Source of the DNA: Jiangella alkaliphila
GTDB taxonomy: Bacteria; Actinomycetota; Actinomycetes; Jiangellales; Jiangellaceae
DNA length: 64,000 nucleotides
Assembly (NCBI RefSeq): GCF_900105925.1
Contig: NZ_LT629791.1
Coordinates: 5,178,001-5,242,000, forward strand
Direction: 5' to 3'
Shown here: positions 53,726 through 64,000 of the stretch, piece after piece
Layout of the letters: each line of letters opens with the position of its first letter
How positions within the stretch are numbered: position 1 is the first letter of the stretch
Made by a program: the position numbers and the translations under genes
The notes under the pieces: generated by a model
What the model was told of the DNA's origin: nothing
Database searches by the model: none
The model's input: only the letters and a program-made list of their open reading frames with translations

Positions 53726-54609
53726 TCCCGTCCGAGATCGCGATGGACCACGAGGGTCTCGATGCCCTGTTTGCGCAGCCGCTGCGCGAGCTCTTCGCTC
53801 ATCGCGACGCTGCGGTGCTTGCCGCCGGTGCAGCCGATGCCGATGGTGACGAACCGCTTGCCCTCGTGCAGGTACCCGGGCGCCACCATGGCGACCAGCT
53901 CGCTGTAGTGCTCGAGGAAGTCCTCGGCACCCGGCTGGGTCAGCACGTAGTCGCTGACCTCGGCGTCCGTGCCGTTCTGCGGCCGCAGGTGCGGCACCCA
54001 GTGCGGGTTCGGCAGGAAGCGCATGTCGGCGACCATGTCGGCGTCCACCGGCAGACCGTACTTGAATCCGAACGAGATGACGATGGCCCGCAGCCCGGTG
54101 ATCTCGGGCGCCGAGAACGCCGACCGGACCCGGCCGGCCAGCTCGTGCGGGTTGAGCAGCGAGGTGTCGATGACGACGTCGGCGGCGACCCGCAGCGACG
54201 CCAGCTCTTCGCGCTCGCGCTCGATCGCCTCGAGGATGCGGCCGCCGCCCTGCAGCGGGTGCGGCCGCCGCGCGGACTCGAACCGGCGGACGAGGGCTTC
54301 GTCGCCGGCCTCGATGAACAGCACGGTCGGGCGGTAGCCCTGCTCGGTGAGGCGGTCGAGTGCGCCGCGCAGCTCGCCGAAGAACACGCCGCCGCGGACG
54401 TCGGCGACGACGGCGACGCGGCGGAGGTCGGTGCGCTGGGTGACGGTGGTGACGAGGTCCATCAGCAACGACGGCGGCAGGTTGTCGACGACGAACCAGC
54501 CGATGTCGTCGAGAGCAGCCGTCGCCGCCGTCTTCCCGGCACCGGACATGCCGGTGACCAGGAGCAGGTCGAGCTTCTCCGAGGCCTCCGGACGGCCCTG
54601 GTCGGTCAT
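53722..54609 (-). CDS. rapZ: RapZ-like nucleotide-binding protein
   Basis: 295 residues. Walker A LLVTGMSGAGKTAAT, VDNLPPSLL, VRGGVFFGELRGAL and the C-terminal FVTIGIGCTGGKHRSVAMSEELAQRL are typical. In Gram-negatives RapZ binds a small RNA; in actinobacteria it goes with yvcK and whiA and its ligand is not settled. Confidence 0.95.
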   Translation of the reverse strand: MTDQGRPEASEKLDLLLVTGMSGAGKTAATAALDDIGWFVVDNLPPSLLMDLVTTVTQRTDLRRVAVVADVRGGVFFGELRGALDRLTEQGYRPTVLFIEAGDEALVRRFESARRPHPLQGGGRILEAIEREREELASLRVAADVVIDTSLLNPHELAGRVRSAFSAPEITGLRAIVISFGFKYGLPVDADMVADMRFLPNPHWVPHLRPQNGTDAEVSDYVLTQPGAEDFLEHYSELVAMVAPGYLHEGKRFVTIGIGCTGGKHRSVAMSEELAQRLRKQGIETLVVHRDLGRE

Positions 54610-54694
54610 GGTGCGATCCCCTTGTGCGGTGTAGGGCGTGGCTGTTTAGCTGTTGTCGGGGCGCGTCCGGCGAGCGACCCGTGGCCATCGCTGG

Positions 54695-56707
54695 TCACGG
54701 ATCGAGGATCTCGCCGGTTGCGGTGTTCACGGCCGGGACGGCCGGGCGCTCCGCCAGCGCGTCGACCACCGCCTGCGCCGTCGCAGGACCGAAGCCGGGG
54801 ACCTCCGCGATCTGCTCCATGGTCGCAGCTCGGAGCCGTTTCAGCGAGCCGAACTCTTTCATGAGCGCCTTGCGCCGCGCCGGGCCGAGGCCGGGCACGC
54901 CGTCGAGCAGGCTGTCGACCATGGAGGTGGAGCGGCGCTGCCGGTGGAACGTGATGGCGAACCGGTGCGCTTCGTCGCGGACCCGCTGCAGCAGATAGAG
55001 GCCCTCGCTGGTGCGCGGCAGGATGATCGGGTGGTCGGAGTCGGGCGGCCACACCTCCTCCAGGCGCTTGGCCAGTCCGACGACCGGGATGTCGCTGACG
55101 CCGGCCTCGTCCATGGCCTGCCGGGCCGCGTTGACCTGCGGCTGGCCGCCGTCGACGACCACCAGGCCGGGAGCGTAGGCGAACTTGCGCGGCCGGCCGG
55201 TCTCGGGGTCGATGCCGGGGCGCAGCTCCGGCGCGGCGATGCCGGCCTCGGCGGTCTCGGTGCCGTCGGCCGCGGCCTCGTCCTGGTCGGCCTGGTGGGA
55301 CTCGCGCAGCCGGCGGAACCGGCGGATCAGCACCTCACGGATGGACGCGACGTCGTCGGTGCCGCCCTGCTCGCCGCGGACGGTGAACTTGCGGTACTCG
55401 CTCTTGCGCGGCAGGCCGTCCTCGAACACCACCATGGACGCGACCACCTCGGTGCCGGCCAGGTTGGAGATGTCGTAGCACTCGATGCGCAGCGGCGGCT
55501 CGTCCAGCTCGAGCGCCTCCTGGACCTCCTGGAGCGCCCGGCTGCGGGTGGTGAGGTCGCTGGCCCGCTTCGTCTTGTGCAGGTTGAGCGACTGCTTGGC
55601 GTTGGCGGCGACGGTTTGCAGCAGCGCCCGCTTGTCGCCGCGCTGCGGCACCCGGATGTCGACCCGGCCGCCGCGCAACTCCGTCAGCAGCTCGGTCAGC
55701 GCGGCCGCCTCACCGGCGTCGGCGGGCAGCGCCGGCACCAGCACCTCGCGCGGCACCGCCACCTCGCCGTCCAGCTCGCCGTAGAGCTGCAGCAGGAACC
55801 GCTCGACCAACTCGCCGGCGGGGACGTCGTCGGACTTGTCGGCGACCCAGCCGCGCTGCCCGCGGACCCGTCCGCCGCGCACGTAGAACACCTGGACGGC
55901 GACCTCGAGCGCGTCCTCGGCCAGTGCGACGACGTCGGCGTCGGTGCCGTCGCCGAGCACGACGGCGTTGGCCTCCATGGCGCGGTCGAGTGCGGCGATG
56001 TCGTCGCGCAGCCGGGCGGCCCGCTCGAAGTCGAGTTCCGCCGCGGCGCCCTTCATCTCCTTCTCCAGCCGCCGGATGTAGCCCGCCGTCTTGCCCTCGA
56101 GGAACGCGACGAGGTCGTCGGCGATGTCGCGGTGCTCGTCGGCGTCGACCCGGCCGACGCACGGCGCGGAGCACTTGCCGATGTAGCCGAGCAGGCACGG
56201 CCGGCCGATCTGCTTCGACCGGTTGAACACCCCTTTGGAGCAGCTGCGCACCGGGAACACCCGCAGCAGCTGGTCGAGCGACTCGCGGATGGCCCACGCG
56301 TGGGCGTACGGGCCGAAGTAGCGGACGCCGCGCTTCTTCGCCCCGCGCATGACCATGGCCCGCGGGAACTCCTCGTTCAGCGTGACCGCGAGGTACGGAT
56401 AGGACTTGTCGTCGCGGTAGCGGACGTTGAACCGCGGGTCGAACTCCTTGATCCAGGAGTACTCCAGCTGCAGCGCCTCGACCTCGGTGCGCACGACCGT
56501 CCACTCGACCTTGGCCGCGGTGGTGACCATGGCGAACGTGCGCGGGTGCAGGGCGGAGAGGTCCTGGAAGTACGACGACAGCCGCGACCGCAGGCTCTTG
56601 GCCTTGCCGACGTAGATGACGCGGCCCCTGGCGTCGCTGAAGCGGTAGACCCCGGGCTCCACCGGGATCGACCCCGGGGCCGGACGGTACGTCGTCGGAT
56701 CGGCCAC
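54695..56707 (-). CDS. uvrC: Excinuclease ABC subunit C
   Basis: 670 residues from GTG 56707 ([20 protein letters not shown]). GIY-YIG nuclease domain at 15-95 ([20 protein letters not shown]), UVR domain ([20 protein letters not shown]), RNase-H-like endonuclease ([19 protein letters not shown]) and C-terminal helix-hairpin-helix pair ([16 protein letters not shown], then [13 protein letters not shown]). It makes both incisions in nucleotide excision repair with UvrA and UvrB. Normal length. It heads the unit running to yvcK or whiA. Confidence 0.96.
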   Translation of the reverse strand: MADPTTYRPAPGSIPVEPGVYRFSDARGRVIYVGKAKSLRSRLSSYFQDLSALHPRTFAMVTTAAKVEWTVVRTEVEALQLEYSWIKEFDPRFNVRYRDDKSYPYLAVTLNEEFPRAMVMRGAKKRGVRYFGPYAHAWAIRESLDQLLRVFPVRSCSKGVFNRSKQIGRPCLLGYIGKCSAPCVGRVDADEHRDIADDLVAFLEGKTAGYIRRLEKEMKGAAAELDFERAARLRDDIAALDRAMEANAVVLGDGTDADVVALAEDALEVAVQVFYVRGGRVRGQRGWVADKSDDVPAGELVERFLLQLYGELDGEVAVPREVLVPALPADAGEAAALTELLTELRGGRVDIRVPQRGDKRALLQTVAANAKQSLNLHKTKRASDLTTRSRALQEVQEALELDEPPLRIECYDISNLAGTEVVASMVVFEDGLPRKSEYRKFTVRGEQGGTDDVASIREVLIRRFRRLRESHQADQDEAAADGTETAEAGIAAPELRPGIDPETGRPRKFAYAPGLVVVDGGQPQVNAARQAMDEAGVSDIPVVGLAKRLEEVWPPDSDHPIILPRTSEGLYLLQRVRDEAHRFAITFHRQRRSTSMVDSLLDGVPGLGPARRKALMKEFGSLKRLRAATMEQIAEVPGFGPATAQAVVDALAERPAVPAVNTATGEILDP

Positions 56708-56919
56708 GACTGACAGCCTATGACCTCGCACCGACAGCGATGGCACCGCGGCGTTCGCCGTCGGCGTGACCGGGCGGCCGCCCGGCATTGTGCCGCGATG
56801 TGCCGACAATTCTCACACCTCCCTCGGCCGAACAGCCGGAACAAATCGGAATCGCACCGACCCATTAGCCGCCCGCAACTAGGTTCGGGAGAAATTCGAG
56901 ACAGGGCGGGAGGCATGGA

Positions 56920-57750
56920 ATGCCCACATCTGTGCGAACAGAGAATTTCGTCGACCAACTCGGCGATTCGTTCAGCCGGCTCGGCTCCGACATCGGCGAC
57001 TTCGTGCCGCGCCTCTTGGTCGCGCTGCTACTGCTGCTGGTCGGGCACTGGGTCGCCAAACTGATCCGGCGGCTGCTCACAACCGGCCTGGAAAAAGTCG
57101 GCGCCGGACGGCTGACCGAGGCGGCGGGCATCGAGAACACCTTGCGCCAGGCCGGCACGAATGGCGTGGCATTGATCGGTCAGGTGGCCTATTTCCTGAT
57201 CTTCGTCATCTTCGTGCAGATCGCCGCCGAGGTGTTGCAGATCGACGAGCTCACGTCGATGCTGAATCGCCTGATCGCGTATCTGCCGTTGGTGGCCGTC
57301 GCGCTTCTGGTGTTGTTCGTGGCCGCCGCGATCGCGAACTGGGCGGCGAATGTCGTCCGGCCGTTCGCGGACAGCCGGAACATGAGCTGGGTCAGCAGCG
57401 CCGTGCGCATCGGCGTGCTGGTGGTCGGCGTCCTGGCGGCGTTCGACACGCTGGACTTCGCGCCGTCGGTGACGTCGAAGATCGAGAACACGCTGCTGCA
57501 GTACCTGCCGCTGGCGATCCTGGCCGCCGGCACCATCGCGTTCGGCGTGGGCGGCATCAACACCGCCCGCGAGTGGTGGCGCAAGCTGTCGCCGTCGAAC
57601 TTCGACTCGCCGATGGGTCAGGCCGCCACGGCGCCGTCCTACGACGCACCGTCGTACGGCGCGCCGTCGGACCAGCCGGCCGACCCGCCGGGTCCGTCGC
57701 TGTTCGGCGACGAGGAGCCGCCGCCCACGGAGCCGCGTCCGGGCACCTGA
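56920..57750 (+). CDS. MscS-related transmembrane channel-like protein
   Basis: 276 residues; GGAGG lies six bases before the ATG at 56920. Four or five helices (LLVALLLLLVGHWVAKLI, GVALIGQVAYFLIFVIFVQI, LPLVAVALLVLFVAAAIANW, VRIGVLVVGVLAAF, LPLAILAAGTIAFGVGGI) correspond to the TM-helix repeat family found in mechanosensitive channels, but the beta-domain of MscS is absent. The last 50 residues are Pro/Ser/Tyr-rich and disordered. Likely a small conductance or membrane-tension protein; not proven. A dip in GC content in the upstream 200 bases marks its promoter. Confidence 0.8.
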   Translation: MPTSVRTENFVDQLGDSFSRLGSDIGDFVPRLLVALLLLLVGHWVAKLIRRLLTTGLEKVGAGRLTEAAGIENTLRQAGTNGVALIGQVAYFLIFVIFVQIAAEVLQIDELTSMLNRLIAYLPLVAVALLVLFVAAAIANWAANVVRPFADSRNMSWVSSAVRIGVLVVGVLAAFDTLDFAPSVTSKIENTLLQYLPLAILAAGTIAFGVGGINTAREWWRKLSPSNFDSPMGQAATAPSYDAPSYGAPSDQPADPPGPSLFGDEEPPPTEPRPGT

Positions 57751-57765
57751 CGCCGCCCCACTGAC

Positions 57766-57814
57766 GCCGCACCCGGCCGCCTGGTTCACCCCGTTCGCAC
57801 CGGCCGGGTGCGGC
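57766..57814. terminator. Bidirectional hairpin between convergent genes
   Basis: GCCGCACCCGGCCG at 57766-57779 is perfectly repeated inverted at 57801-57814, a 14-base stem. It follows the channel gene by 16 bases and faces the 3' end of the Rieske gene. Confidence 0.65.
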
Positions 57815-57893
57815 CCCGTCAGCCACCCGGGATCGGCCTCGGCCCGGCCGACCACGGGCAGCCTTGGCCGGCCGGGCTCGAACACCCGGTGAC

Positions 57894-57934
57894 GCACCCG
57901 GTCGCCGCCCCTCACGCGGGCTGCGACCGGGTGC
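57894..57934. terminator. Second hairpin between convergent genes
   Basis: GCACCCGGTCGC at 57894-57905 is perfectly repeated inverted at 57923-57934, immediately after the Rieske gene stop read leftward. It shares the GCACCCGG word with the first hairpin, so the two could have arisen by duplication. Confidence 0.65.
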
Positions 57935-57943
57935 CGTCCTGCG

Positions 57944-58552
57944 TCAGCCGGCCAGGATCTGGTCGCCGTCGACGACGATCGCGACCGGCGGCAGCGGCTG
58001 CTCGGCCGGGCCGCGTGCGACCGAGCCGTCGGCGACGTTGTACTGGCTGCCGTGGCAGTCGCAGGTGATCAGGCCGTCGGCGACCGTGGTGACCGCGCAG
58101 CCCTGATGCGTGCAGGTGGCGCTGAAGGCGACGAACGTGCCCGCCGCGGGCTGGGTCACCACGACCCCGGCGCTGTCGTTGATGAACCCGCTGCCCACCG
58201 GCACGTCGGCGGTGGTGGCGATCGCCTCGCCGGCCGGCTCCTCCTCCGCGGGCGTCGTCGCCTCCGGCGCCGGCTCGGCCGGTGTGGTGGCCTCGCTGGA
58301 CGGAGGCTCGGCGCTGGGCTCGGTGGTCGCGGACGGCGCGCCGCCGGTGCTCGGCTCGTCGTCGCCCCCGCCGCAGGCGGCCAGCAGGCCCGCGACGCCG
58401 ACGGCGCCCATGCCCATCAAGGCGGTGCGGCGGCCGATGCAGCGGCCACAGCCGGCGTGGTCACTGCCGGTGTGGTCGCCGCGGTGGTCGCCATCGGCCT
58501 GGTGGCCGTCCGCCTCGCGGGTCAGGGTGGTTGCCGTGTGGTGCTGCTCCAT
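57944..58552 (-). CDS. Rieske 2Fe-2S protein, Tat-exported lipoprotein
   Basis: 202 residues. An N-terminal His/Asp-rich leader with a CGRC pair is followed by the twin-arginine signal GRRTALMGMGAVGVAGLLAAC, whose cysteine is a lipobox. A Thr/Glu/Pro-rich linker of about 50 residues leads to a Rieske domain with CTHQGC and CDCHGSQY cluster ligands. It is probably a cell-surface electron carrier; partner unknown. The leader's metal-binding look is unusual. Confidence 0.88.
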   Translation of the reverse strand: MEQHHTATTLTREADGHQADGDHRGDHTGSDHAGCGRCIGRRTALMGMGAVGVAGLLAACGGGDDEPSTGGAPSATTEPSAEPPSSEATTPAEPAPEATTPAEEEPAGEAIATTADVPVGSGFINDSAGVVVTQPAAGTFVAFSATCTHQGCAVTTVADGLITCDCHGSQYNVADGSVARGPAEQPLPPVAIVVDGDQILAG

Positions 58553-58732
58553 CGATGGCCTCTCCGTGTCGGCTGCGTCAACGCGGCCGGCGCGCGACGA
58601 TCGCCGCCGGCTCGCACAGTCTCAACGACCGTGACCCGCCGATGGCTCCGGCCGCCGCCGTCCTTTTTCTTGTACGTACCAGTGACCGGAACGGATTGCG
58701 CGCGCAACGAAGTGGTGGGGTCAGCGCCCCCC

Positions 58733-61597
<2,865 letters not shown>

Positions 61598-61748
61598 GGG
61601 ACCCCGTGGACTCCGGTATCGGTGGTGGTGTGGCGGACAGACGTACGGTTCGTTGCATCGTAGGGGGCGGGTCCGACAAGGTCTGCCGGACGAACGACCC
61701 GGGACGCCCAACCCAGTCGCCGCGACGGCCGATGACGACTAGGTTCGA

Positions 61749-62504
61749 ATGGTGCCCACCGTGAACGCCGAACCGATGTCCTCTGATTCCGGTGACGTGC
61801 CCGCCGCCGGGCCGGTGACCGCCGCGACCGAGCGCCTCATCGCGACGGCCGCCACGCTGGACGACGCTGACCTGGCCGCGTCCAGTCTATGTCCCGGCTG
61901 GACCCGCGCCCACGTGCTCACGCATGTGGCCCGCAATGCCGACGGGCTGTCCAACCTGCTGGCCTGGGCGCGCACCGGGCGCGAGAACCCGATGTACCCG
62001 AGCACCGAGGCGCGCAACGCCGACATCGAGGCCGGCGCCGGCCGTCCCGCCGCCGAGATCGTCGACGACCTGCGGGTTTCCGCCGACCGCTTCGTCCGCG
62101 CCGTCATGGAGATGCCCGACGACGGCTGGGAGCGGCAGGTGCGCCGCGGCCCGGCCGCCACCGGCGACCCGCTGCCCGGGCGGCGGGTGCTGTGGCTGCG
62201 GCTGCGCGAGCTCGAGATCCACCACGTCGACCTCTCGACCGGCTACTCCCCCGCCGACTGGCCGCCCGCGTTCGTCCGCCGCGCGCTCGACGAGACGGTG
62301 CGCGCGTTCGGCCGCCGCGACGACGTCCCCGCCCTCACGCTCGAGATCGACGGCGCCGGCGTCGAGCACCTGGGCGCCGAGGCGCCCGTCACGGTCGGCG
62401 GCGAGCCGGCCGAGCTGCTGAGCTGGCTGACCGGCCGGTCCGGCGGCGACGGCCTGCGGGTCGAGCCGGCCGGCCGGCTGCCGGCGCTGCCGTCCTGGCT
62501 GTGA
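61749..62504 (+). CDS. Maleylpyruvate isomerase-family (MDMPI) protein
   Basis: 251 residues. The N-terminal helical bundle (LIATAATLDDADLAASSLCP, WTRAHVLTHVARNADGLSNL, LWLRLRELEIHHVDLSTGYS) belongs to the MDMPI/DinB-like thiol-S-transferase fold with its metal-binding His residues; the C-terminal MDMPI_C domain follows. Members are mycothiol-dependent isomerases or unknown transferases. The start may be ATG 61776. It overlaps the next gene by GTGA, so the two probably act together. Confidence 0.82.
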   Translation: MVPTVNAEPMSSDSGDVPAAGPVTAATERLIATAATLDDADLAASSLCPGWTRAHVLTHVARNADGLSNLLAWARTGRENPMYPSTEARNADIEAGAGRPAAEIVDDLRVSADRFVRAVMEMPDDGWERQVRRGPAATGDPLPGRRVLWLRLRELEIHHVDLSTGYSPADWPPAFVRRALDETVRAFGRRDDVPALTLEIDGAGVEHLGAEAPVTVGGEPAELLSWLTGRSGGDGLRVEPAGRLPALPSWL

Positions 62505-63160
62505 GCACGTACTCCGGCCACGTGACGCCCGGCGGCGTGCCGGACGTCCACGAGCTGGCCCGGCTGGTCGTCATGAAGGCGTCCGTCGGCGGAAGCTGGG
62601 ACAACAACGTCTACGTGCTGCGCGACCGCTTCAGCGGCGACGAGCTGCTGGTCGACGCCGCCGCCGAGCCGGCGCGGGTGCTGGCGCTGTGCGGCGAGGG
62701 CCCGCTGCGCTACGTCGTCACGACCCACCGCCACCCCGACCACTGGGGCGCCCTGGCCGAGGTGGCGGCCGCGACCGGTGCCGTGACGGTGGCGCACGCG
62801 GCCGACGCGCCGGCGATCCCGGTGCCGACGACGCTGGTGGCGGGCGACGGCGACCGGCTGGCGTTCGGCTCCGTTACCGTGGAGCTGATCCACCTGGCCG
62901 GCCACACGCCCGGCGGCCTCGCCGTCCTGTACGACGACCCGACCGGCCCGCCGCACCTCTGGACCGGCGACTCCCTGTTCCCCGGCGGCCTCGGCCGGAC
63001 GCGGTCGGCTGACGACTTCGCGTCCCTGCTGGACGATGTGGAGCGCAAGCTGTTCGACCGGCTGCCCGACGAGACCTGGGTCTACCCCGGCCACGGCGAC
63101 GACACCACCCTCGGCGCCGAGCGTCCTCAGCTGGCCGAGTGGCGTGATCGGGGCTGGTAG
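62501..63160 (+). CDS. Metallo-beta-lactamase-fold hydrolase
   Basis: 219 residues from GTG 62501. TTHRHPDHWGALAEVAAATG carries the HxHxDH-like motif (here H-x-H-x-D-H in HRHPDH), with HLAGHTPGG, TGDSLFPGGLG and YPGHGDDTTLG supplying the other metal ligands, as in glyoxalase-II-like enzymes. Coupled with an MDMPI-type, possibly mycothiol-dependent protein, it may hydrolyse a thioester formed by the first enzyme; this is an inference. Confidence 0.86.
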   Translation: MSTYSGHVTPGGVPDVHELARLVVMKASVGGSWDNNVYVLRDRFSGDELLVDAAAEPARVLALCGEGPLRYVVTTHRHPDHWGALAEVAAATGAVTVAHAADAPAIPVPTTLVAGDGDRLAFGSVTVELIHLAGHTPGGLAVLYDDPTGPPHLWTGDSLFPGGLGRTRSADDFASLLDDVERKLFDRLPDETWVYPGHGDDTTLGAERPQLAEWRDRGW

Positions 63161-63359
63161 TTCGGCCGGGACGTTTGCCGAGTTGGGCGTCCCCTGCTGC
63201 CCATTCTCTAAGCCTCGATCCGTGGAAGGGCTATCGGGTGATCTTCGCTCCTGACTGTTGATCTTGATCGGGGTCGTGGGCAGGGCTGGTCGGCTGGTCT
63301 GCCCAGCTCTTCCACGTGTCGGTGTCCGGTCGGGGCCCGGTGCGGGCGGTGGTCGACGG

Positions 63360-64000
63360 TCAGGCCGCCGCGGCGGGTGGCCCGGTGGCGAGCACGTGGT
63401 TCCAGAGGCGGGTCCACTGCTGGGCCCAGGGCCAGTGCGTGGGCAGGTGCAACACGCGGCGGCGTTGCGGGCGGGCCAGCCGGGCGGGCACGGTGACGAT
63501 CTGTCGGCGCAGTGTCGCGCCGCGCGCGACGGCATGCCGCGGACTGGTCAGGGTGCCGGCGGCGCGGAGCAGGTTGTGGGTCATCGCGGCGCAGGTCGCC
63601 CAGGCGGCGTTCGCGGCGAACCGGCCAGACGGCAGGTGGGCCAGCGGCCCGTCGATGAGGTCGGCGAACACGGTCTCGATGATCGCGTGCGCGCGGTGGG
63701 TGATGTCCGCGTCGGCGGTCGGTTCGGTGTTGTCGGTGAAGAACGGGTGGTGCCGCCAGACCGGGAACAGTTCATCGGTCTTGGCGCGGTCGCGGACCCG
63801 GCGCACGATCAGCCGGGCGGTGACCTGGTGCTTCTTGGCCTTGGAGCCGAACGCGGTGAACGGTACTTCGGCGACGTGGGCGTCGGAGATCAACTGCCCG
63901 GTGTCCGGGTCGACGACCGCGCCGGGGTAGTGCACCGGTGTCCACGCGTCGGCGGGGATGGTCGCGATCGCCCTGCTCACCGCACGGTTCTTGGTCAGCG
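63360..64000 (-). mobile_element. IS1380-family transposase, C-terminal part
   Basis: An ORF running off the right edge. The visible 213 residues include NRAVSRAIATIPADAWTPV, FGSKAKKHQVTARLIVRRVRD, DELFPVWRHHPFFTDN, HAIIETVFADLIDGPLAHLP, AANAAWATCAAMTHNLLRAAG and end ATGPPAAAA, all typical of the C-terminal end of actinobacterial IS1380 transposases. No stop within it. I could not find the terminal inverted repeat in 63161-63359, which is otherwise without genes. The rest is outside the window, so intactness cannot be judged. Confidence 0.85.

Noticed and set aside
63161-63359. Terminal inverted repeat of the IS1380-like element
   Set aside because: I found no convincing repeat, and the other end of the element is outside the window for comparison.

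Overview
The window is high-GC (roughly 70%) DNA with GTG starts, many ATGA/GTGA overlaps and a clearly actinobacterial gene set: RbpA, WhiA, OpcA, a whole suf operon headed by sufR, heme A synthase, and the uvrC-rapZ-yvcK-whiA block. Protein style suggests a Jiangella-like or related actinomycete, but the genus is an inference.

Region 1 (1 to about 8889) is the right-hand part of an actinomycete integrative and conjugative element (AICE). It ends with rep, xis and int, and int abuts the 3' end of a tRNA-Pro(GGG) gene. It also carries a GntR-family regulator with a perfect 20-bp palindromic operator, an XRE-family regulator translationally coupled to a flavoprotein, two unknown proteins and three overlapping mini-genes (one single-helix protein and two CxxC proteins). 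The FtsK/TraB-type translocase is broken twice, by a 1-base deletion and an amber codon, so the element probably cannot transfer itself although rep, xis and int look whole. The left attachment site lies outside the window.

Region 2 (about 9000 to 15300) has a MocR-type regulator next to a tiny divergent membrane ORF, a five-gene GntR/ABC operon, and a 5'-truncated ArsR gene in front of an SRPBCC gene. Region 3 (15330 to 24738) has def and a HAD hydrolase after the operon sufR-B-D-C-S-U-T. An IdeR/DtxR-like iron box lies in the sufR promoter, with a divergent ABC exporter beyond it. Region 4 (25059 to 32375) has two bacterial-PH membrane proteins, heme A synthase, two small membrane proteins, a MerR regulator with a self-operator, and heme O synthase. 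Region 5 (32585 to 40886) is the central-carbon operon tkt-tal-pgi-zwf-opcA-pgl.

Region 6 (40894 to 45108) holds an EamA permease, a DinB-ankyrin fusion divergent from a YafY-type regulator, an APH-like kinase and rbpA. Region 7 (45130 to 56707) is the conserved uvrC-rapZ-yvcK-whiA ... gap-pgk-tpiA-secG block. It is interrupted by a Pth2-like gene coupled to whiA and by an opposite-strand NfeD/flotillin pair. Region 8 (56920 to 64000) has a MscS-related channel-like protein, a Tat/lipoprotein Rieske protein, uvrA, an MDMPI-family protein coupled to a metallo-beta-lactamase-fold hydrolase, and the end of an IS1380-type transposase.

A recurrent theme is long inverted repeats at gene 3' ends. 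Three share a TTGATC(A/T)TGGAG core and may form a dispersed repeat family acting as terminators.
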